Shown here in pieces: positions 53,483-56,736 of a stretch of DNA of 56,736 nucleotides. Every line of letters starts with the position of its first letter. Position 1 is the first letter of the stretch. The stretch covers positions 1 to 56,736 of the forward strand of contig JAAHFP010000041.1 of assembly GCA_010672925.1 (NCBI GenBank), in the 5' to 3' direction. The notes beneath the pieces are model-generated. The model made no database searches. It had not been told where the DNA came from and was given only the letters and a program-made list of their open reading frames with translations. Source of the stretch: Symploca sp. SIO1C2. Its GTDB lineage: Bacteria > Cyanobacteriota > Cyanobacteriia > Cyanobacteriales > Coleofasciculaceae. Position numbers and translations under genes: made by a program.

Positions 53483-53583
53483 GGAATGGGGAATGGGGAA
53501 GGTCGAAGGTCGAATTTGGAATAGGTAATAGGCAAGAAGTAATGACAAATAACAAATAACAAACAACCAACAACCAATAACAA
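53483..53583. repeat. Heptamer arrays leading into the dynamin gene
   Basis: GGGAATG copies, GGTCGAA pair, and ACAAATA/ACAAATG/ACCAACA copies (about 53543-53600). The dynamin ATG at 53584 lies within the last array, so the repeat provides the start codon and first residues (MTNNN). Confidence 0.75.
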
Positions 53584-55746
53584 ATGACAAATAACAACTT
53601 CCTTCAGGATTTAGAGCGAGTTGCTCAAGTGCGTTCTCAGGTGGCTGCTTGTCTAGGACAGATGGCTGACACAGTCGCAGAAGCAGAAGCAGCAGGGAAG
53701 GATAGTTCCGGAAAACTTGGTTTAGCTACAGAAATAGAAGATTTGAGTTTAGCTAGTCAAAACTTACGTCAGGGAGTATTTCGACTGCTGGTTTTAGGGG
53801 ATACAGCACTTCCCGCAGTAATGCGGTACACCTTAATAAGTGGTCAAGATTTGATAGATTCTTTTCTTGTTGATTTTACTGTACCTCGTAGCAGCGGGAA
53901 GCGCTGTATGAAGCGAGGCAAGAGTACTTTCCTCAATGCTTTAATTGGTGAGAATTTATTGCCTAGTGATGTTAATCCCTGTACTGCTTTGCTCACAGTT
54001 TTACGCTATGGCACCCAAAAGCAAGTCACTGTTTACTTTAAAGAGGGGAAAAGTCCTCAAAAACTGGATTTTTTGAGCTTTAAGCAAAACTATACCATTG
54101 ACCCCACCGAAGCTAAGCAACTAGAACAAGAGCAACAGCAAGCATTTCCTGATGTTGACTATGCGGTAGTAGAATATCCTTTACCTTTACTAGAAAAAGG
54201 AATTGAAATTGTCGATAGTCCTGGATTAAACGATACCGAAGCCCGAAATGAACTTTCTCTGAGCTATATTAATAACTCTCACGCCATCCTCTTTGTTCTG
54301 AGAGCAGACCAGCCTTGTACTCTGGCAGAACGTCGTTACTTAGATAATTATATCAAAGGTCGTGGGTTAAGTGTGTTCTTTTTGCTCAACGCTTGGGATG
54401 AAATTCGTAAGGGACTAATTGACCCTGATGACACGGAGGAACTAGCAGTAGCAGAAGAAAAATTGCGTAGAGTATTTCAATCCAACTTAGCTCAATATTG
54501 TTGGGTGAATGGACAGGATATTTACGAAGAACGAGCCTTTGAAATTTCCTCCCTTAATGCTTTGCGTTTACGGGTGAAAAACCCAGAAGCTTCCTTAACA
54601 GGGACTGGTTTCTCAGAATTTATGGGAGCCCTAAATACCTTTTTAACTAAAGAACGAGCTGTTGCCCAAATGCGACAAGCAAGAACCATTGCCAGACTAA
54701 CTTACAATCGTGTTCACGAAGCAGTAGAGCGGCGCATTCCCCTATTAGAAGAAGATATCCAGGAGTTGCAACAAAGGATTAGTTCTGTTGAACCAGAGTT
54801 TGCCCAACTTAATGAGATCTGTGATCAATTTACCCAAGAGATTATCACCACTCGCGATCGCCAAGCAAAAGTCATTGCCGATTCTTTCCGAGAGTATATT
54901 TTACATTTAGGGGATACTTTTGAATCAGATTTTCTCCGTTATCAGCCGGATATAGGATTTTGGGATTCTTTGCAACAGGGGAAGCGGGAAGAGTTTAATA
55001 CAGCTTTCCAGAGAGCGTTTGAACAGTACCTCAATGATAAAGTTGCTGCTTGGGAACTAACAGCTGAGGGAAAAATTACGGAAGCCTTTGCCCAGTTAGC
55101 CAAGAGTGCCGCTAATTATGGTGCAACCTATAGTCAGGTAGCAGCTTCCATGACAGAGAAGTTGATTGGACAAAGACTATATCCTAGGACAAATACAGAT
55201 CAAGAAGAAAACTCCCCAACTTGGGCTAGTTGGGCTATGGGCTTTTTCTCCTTAGCTTCCGGTAATGTAGCTGGTGTGGTGCTAGCTGGTGCAGGCTTCG
55301 ATTGGAAAAATATCTTAGTTAATTGGTTTGCTGTAGTTGGTATTAGTAGTTTTGTATTAATTTTTACCGGTACATTTTTTGGACCAGTGGGTTTAGCGTT
55401 GATGGGATTAGGTATTGGAGCGTTGCAAGTAGATCAAGCTCGTAAAGAATTGGCTAAAGTTACTAAAAAGGAATTTGTCAAATACCTACCTCAGTTAGCC
55501 AATGAGCAATGGGAGACAATTTATCAAGGGGTCAAAGATTGTTTTCAGGCTTATGAGCAAGAAGTAAGCAAGCGGATGAATAGTGATATTCAGTCCCGGA
55601 AAGGGGAGTTAGATAATTTGCTCAAGCAGAAGGAGGCCCAGGGAATTAATCAAGAAACTGAATTAAAGCGTCTGAGGAGTTTAGATGCTGAGGTGGCTGA
55701 AGAGTTACGTACTATTGAATCTGTGTATGGGGATTTATTATTATAG
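53584..55746 (+). CDS. Bacterial dynamin-like GTPase with P-loop split by an inserted element
   Basis: 720 aa. GTPase domain: LLVLGD at about 68-73, then 35 foreign residues, then MKRGKSTFLNALIGENLLPSDVNPCTA; G3 is VDSPGLNDTE and G4 LLNAWDE. A helical stalk follows (about 360-560) with two hydrophobic segments (about 548-615: VAGVVLAGAG, WFAVVGISSFVLIFTGTFFG) and a C-terminal coiled coil. Bacterial dynamins remodel or protect membranes. The insert (TALPAVM to SSGKRC) comes from a 103-bp TA-flanked element; removing it restores GDMKRGKST. In the present protein the first Gly of the G1 motif is replaced by Arg, so GTP binding is probably lost or impaired. Confidence 0.9.
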   Translation: MTNNNFLQDLERVAQVRSQVAACLGQMADTVAEAEAAGKDSSGKLGLATEIEDLSLASQNLRQGVFRLLVLGDTALPAVMRYTLISGQDLIDSFLVDFTVPRSSGKRCMKRGKSTFLNALIGENLLPSDVNPCTALLTVLRYGTQKQVTVYFKEGKSPQKLDFLSFKQNYTIDPTEAKQLEQEQQQAFPDVDYAVVEYPLPLLEKGIEIVDSPGLNDTEARNELSLSYINNSHAILFVLRADQPCTLAERRYLDNYIKGRGLSVFFLLNAWDEIRKGLIDPDDTEELAVAEEKLRRVFQSNLAQYCWVNGQDIYEERAFEISSLNALRLRVKNPEASLTGTGFSEFMGALNTFLTKERAVAQMRQARTIARLTYNRVHEAVERRIPLLEEDIQELQQRISSVEPEFAQLNEICDQFTQEIITTRDRQAKVIADSFREYILHLGDTFESDFLRYQPDIGFWDSLQQGKREEFNTAFQRAFEQYLNDKVAAWELTAEGKITEAFAQLAKSAANYGATYSQVAASMTEKLIGQRLYPRTNTDQEENSPTWASWAMGFFSLASGNVAGVVLAGAGFDWKNILVNWFAVVGISSFVLIFTGTFFGPVGLALMGLGIGALQVDQARKELAKVTKKEFVKYLPQLANEQWETIYQGVKDCFQAYEQEVSKRMNSDIQSRKGELDNLLKQKEAQGINQETELKRLRSLDAEVAEELRTIESVYGDLLL
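53804..53906 (+). mobile_element. 103-bp MITE in the dynamin G1 motif, TA target duplication
   Basis: Ends CAGCACTTCCCGC at the left and GCGGGAAGCGCTG at the right are inverted repeats that extend over ~26 bp with a few mismatches (inner parts TGCGGTAC and GTACCTCG). TA lies on both sides (53802-53803, 53907-53908), as in IS630/Tc1-type insertions. Element plus one TA equals 105 bp, i.e. 35 codons, and has no stop in this frame. No cognate transposase is seen in the window. Confidence 0.88.
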
Positions 55747-55794
55747 GGCGCACGTTATAGTGCAGGGCGCACGTCGGTCATTGGTGTCAACTTA

Positions 55795-55950
55795 AGTGAA
55801 ACCCTTATCTCGCCTGGGGTTCAAACCCCAGGCTAATAGCTCAAGTCATCTAAAGATGACTAAATTTAAGGTGAAGCAGAAGAATTTAGTCCATTAAAAT
55901 GGACTTTTGCTATTAGCCTTGGATTTGAATCCAAGGTGAGGCAAGGAAAT
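55795..55950. repeat. Two palindromic units, head to head
   Basis: GCCTGGGGTTCAAACCCCAG with CTAATAGC and AGTCATCTAAAGATGACT, then AGTCCATTAAAATGGACT with GCTATTAG and CCTTGGATTTGAATCCAAGG in the opposite order. The second is related to the unit at 25119-25185. Each unit can fold into two stems. The GGTTCAAACCCC part is palindromic and is not a tRNA arm. Confidence 0.75.
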
Positions 55951-55954
55951 CTAG

Positions 55955-56262
55955 CTAGGGCTTGCTGTATAAGTGTATAAGCCATGCCAGACGATGCTTT
56001 CAAGCAATTTTTTTCTTCAAAAGTGCAAGGAAGTTGCATCTGTGGGCTTAAAATCCTTGTACTAGTATGGGGAATCCTTCGTTAAATTCCGAATATTCAA
56101 GAAAAATAAGCATGTTTTCATCGAAGTAGTTTCACCTCCTAAACTTGTCTCCAAGACTTATGTCACAAGCAAAACATGACTCTTCACTTATTACTTATTA
56201 CTTATTACTTATTACTTATTACTTCAAAACCCGCATCAATCGACTTATTCAGCAAACCCTAG
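55955..56262 (+). repeat. ~300-bp element, complete copy
   Basis: Begins CTAGGGCTTGCTGTATAAGT, contains the CTTATTACTTATTACTT heptamer array, and ends ACTTATTCAGCAAACCCTAG. Nearly identical to 48299-48598 and, inverted, to 1-127. It abuts the end of the IS at 56263 through CTAGCTAG. Confidence 0.88.
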
Positions 56263-56736
56263 CTAGGGTCTGCTGAATAAGTCAGCCAAAAACAACTGAT
56301 GGGTTACTTAGTTATTTAGTTGGGAAATAATAATGAGCTATTCTTGTTAAAAATTGTCCATTTATAATCATAATTAATATTTGCCGCCAAAAAAGTGTGA
56401 TTTTCTAAAAAGCACAACAAAAAAGCACAAAAAATCTGCCGTAGCAGAGTTTCTAGATTCATTACTAGAAATGTAATTGCAATGACTGTTTCTGAAGTAT
56501 GAGGCAGTTTAGCCATCACTCTATTTAAACTATATCTTCGCTTACTTGTGCCAAACTTTCCTTCAACACGATTACGAATTCTTTCGTCCTCCGAAGCTTG
56601 CCTTTTCTCTGATTGACTGACATTTTTTGGTGGTCTTCCTAAACGTGGACCACTCATTCTTATTCCTCTTTCTTTGCAATATGCTCTGTTCTGTCGAGTT
56701 CTATAAATTTTATCTACATGCACTGATTCTGGATAA
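56263..56736 (-). mobile_element. End of an IS5-like insertion sequence (runs off the window)
   Basis: Terminal sequence CTAGGGTCTGCTGAATAAGT (56263-56282) followed by the 3' part of a transposase gene. The end is the same as the end of the adjacent ~300-bp element, so both may be moved by the same enzyme. The other end is outside the window. Confidence 0.75.
56316..56736 (-). CDS. IS5-type DDE transposase, C-terminal part
   Basis: At least 140 codons; the frame is open to the window edge (reading YPES before the VHVDKIYRTR part), so the start lies outside. GIRMSGPRLGRPPK, RNRVEGKFGTSKRRYSLNRV with the catalytic Glu in VEGKFG, and SETVIAITFLVMNLETLLRQI are typical for the C-terminal third of this transposase group. 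The preceding DDE aspartates are outside the window. The last 30 residues are less conserved. It probably belongs to a complete IS. Confidence 0.88.
   Translation of the reverse strand, partial: YPESVHVDKIYRTRQNRAYCKERGIRMSGPRLGRPPKNVSQSEKRQASEDERIRNRVEGKFGTSKRRYSLNRVMAKLPHTSETVIAITFLVMNLETLLRQIFCAFLLCFLENHTFLAANINYDYKWTIFNKNSSLLFPN

Noticed and set aside
55747-55790. Small gene after the dynamin (GGGCGCACG direct repeat)
   Set aside because: Only a short direct repeat is present; no frame of useful length.
55805-55830. GGGGTTCAAACCCC resembles a tRNA T-arm
   Set aside because: It is part of a palindromic repeat; no acceptor stem, anticodon arm or D-arm can be folded around it.

Overview
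The window comes from a cyanobacterium, most likely a filamentous, gliding, non-marine-picoplankton type. Evidence: an NDH-1 subunit H of the plastid/cyanobacterial type, a biliverdin reductase of the Synechocystis BvdR type, PilT, an HpsJ-like hormogonium polysaccharide protein, abundant GCGATCGC (HIP1) octamers, and dozens of short tandem repeats with period 7 or 8 between and inside genes. No tRNA, rRNA or CRISPR array was recognised. The species cannot be read from the sequence.

Layout. 0-0.9 kb: repeat-rich edge and a BrnT/BrnA-like toxin-antitoxin pair. 0.96-15.5 kb: mostly housekeeping genes (PIN-TRAM membrane protein, HemW, sensor kinase, FemAB-like acyltransferase, MalQ, a lipoprotein, an HD phosphohydrolase, BvdR) and an exported TPR-CHAT protease-like protein. 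15.6-17.0 kb: an unrecognised two-gene unit whose second product looks like a PIN nuclease with an insert, followed by a remnant of xisI. 17.1-20.6 kb: PhoX with a Pho-box-like triple repeat upstream, an Uma2 nuclease-like gene and a broken antitoxin gene.

20.6-38.0 kb is the most remarkable part: an island of signal-transduction P-loop NTPases. It contains an AAA protein paired with an inactive-STAND/TPR/HEAT protein. Next is a tightly packed three-gene STAND operon (435, about 960 and about 1000 aa), in which the middle protein is a fusion of the modules of its two neighbours and the last one crosses the membrane to display a periplasmic amino-acid-binding-type domain. On the other strand lie a truncated HTH-AAA gene with two decayed partial copies upstream, and a transmembrane STAND protein with 14 WD40 blades. 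The composition resembles cyanobacterial NLR-like conflict or signalling systems; the chain organisation of the trio is the best candidate for something undescribed.

38-47.9 kb: a small gene, a KaiB-like fusion gene just behind pilT, a small membrane protein, ndhH, a GT4 glycosyltransferase, HU, cobD, and a flavoprotein of the disulfide-reductase family that has lost its redox cysteines. 47.9-48.6 kb: head-to-tail copies of a roughly 300-bp element. 48.6-55.7 kb: GT2, HpsJ-like protein, 6-phosphogluconolactonase, a FraH-like zinc-ribbon/FHA protein, a second FHA protein, a small membrane protein and a bacterial dynamin. A 103-bp TA-flanked inverted-repeat element has inserted in frame into the dynamin P-loop. 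The right end has another copy of the 300-bp element and the 3' part of an IS transposase gene with matching terminal sequence.

Repeats shape the coding content. Octanucleotide (CGCGTCYC) arrays are translated in frame inside three proteins, several gene ends are formed by heptanucleotide repeats, and at least four different inverted-repeat (MITE-like) elements are visible.
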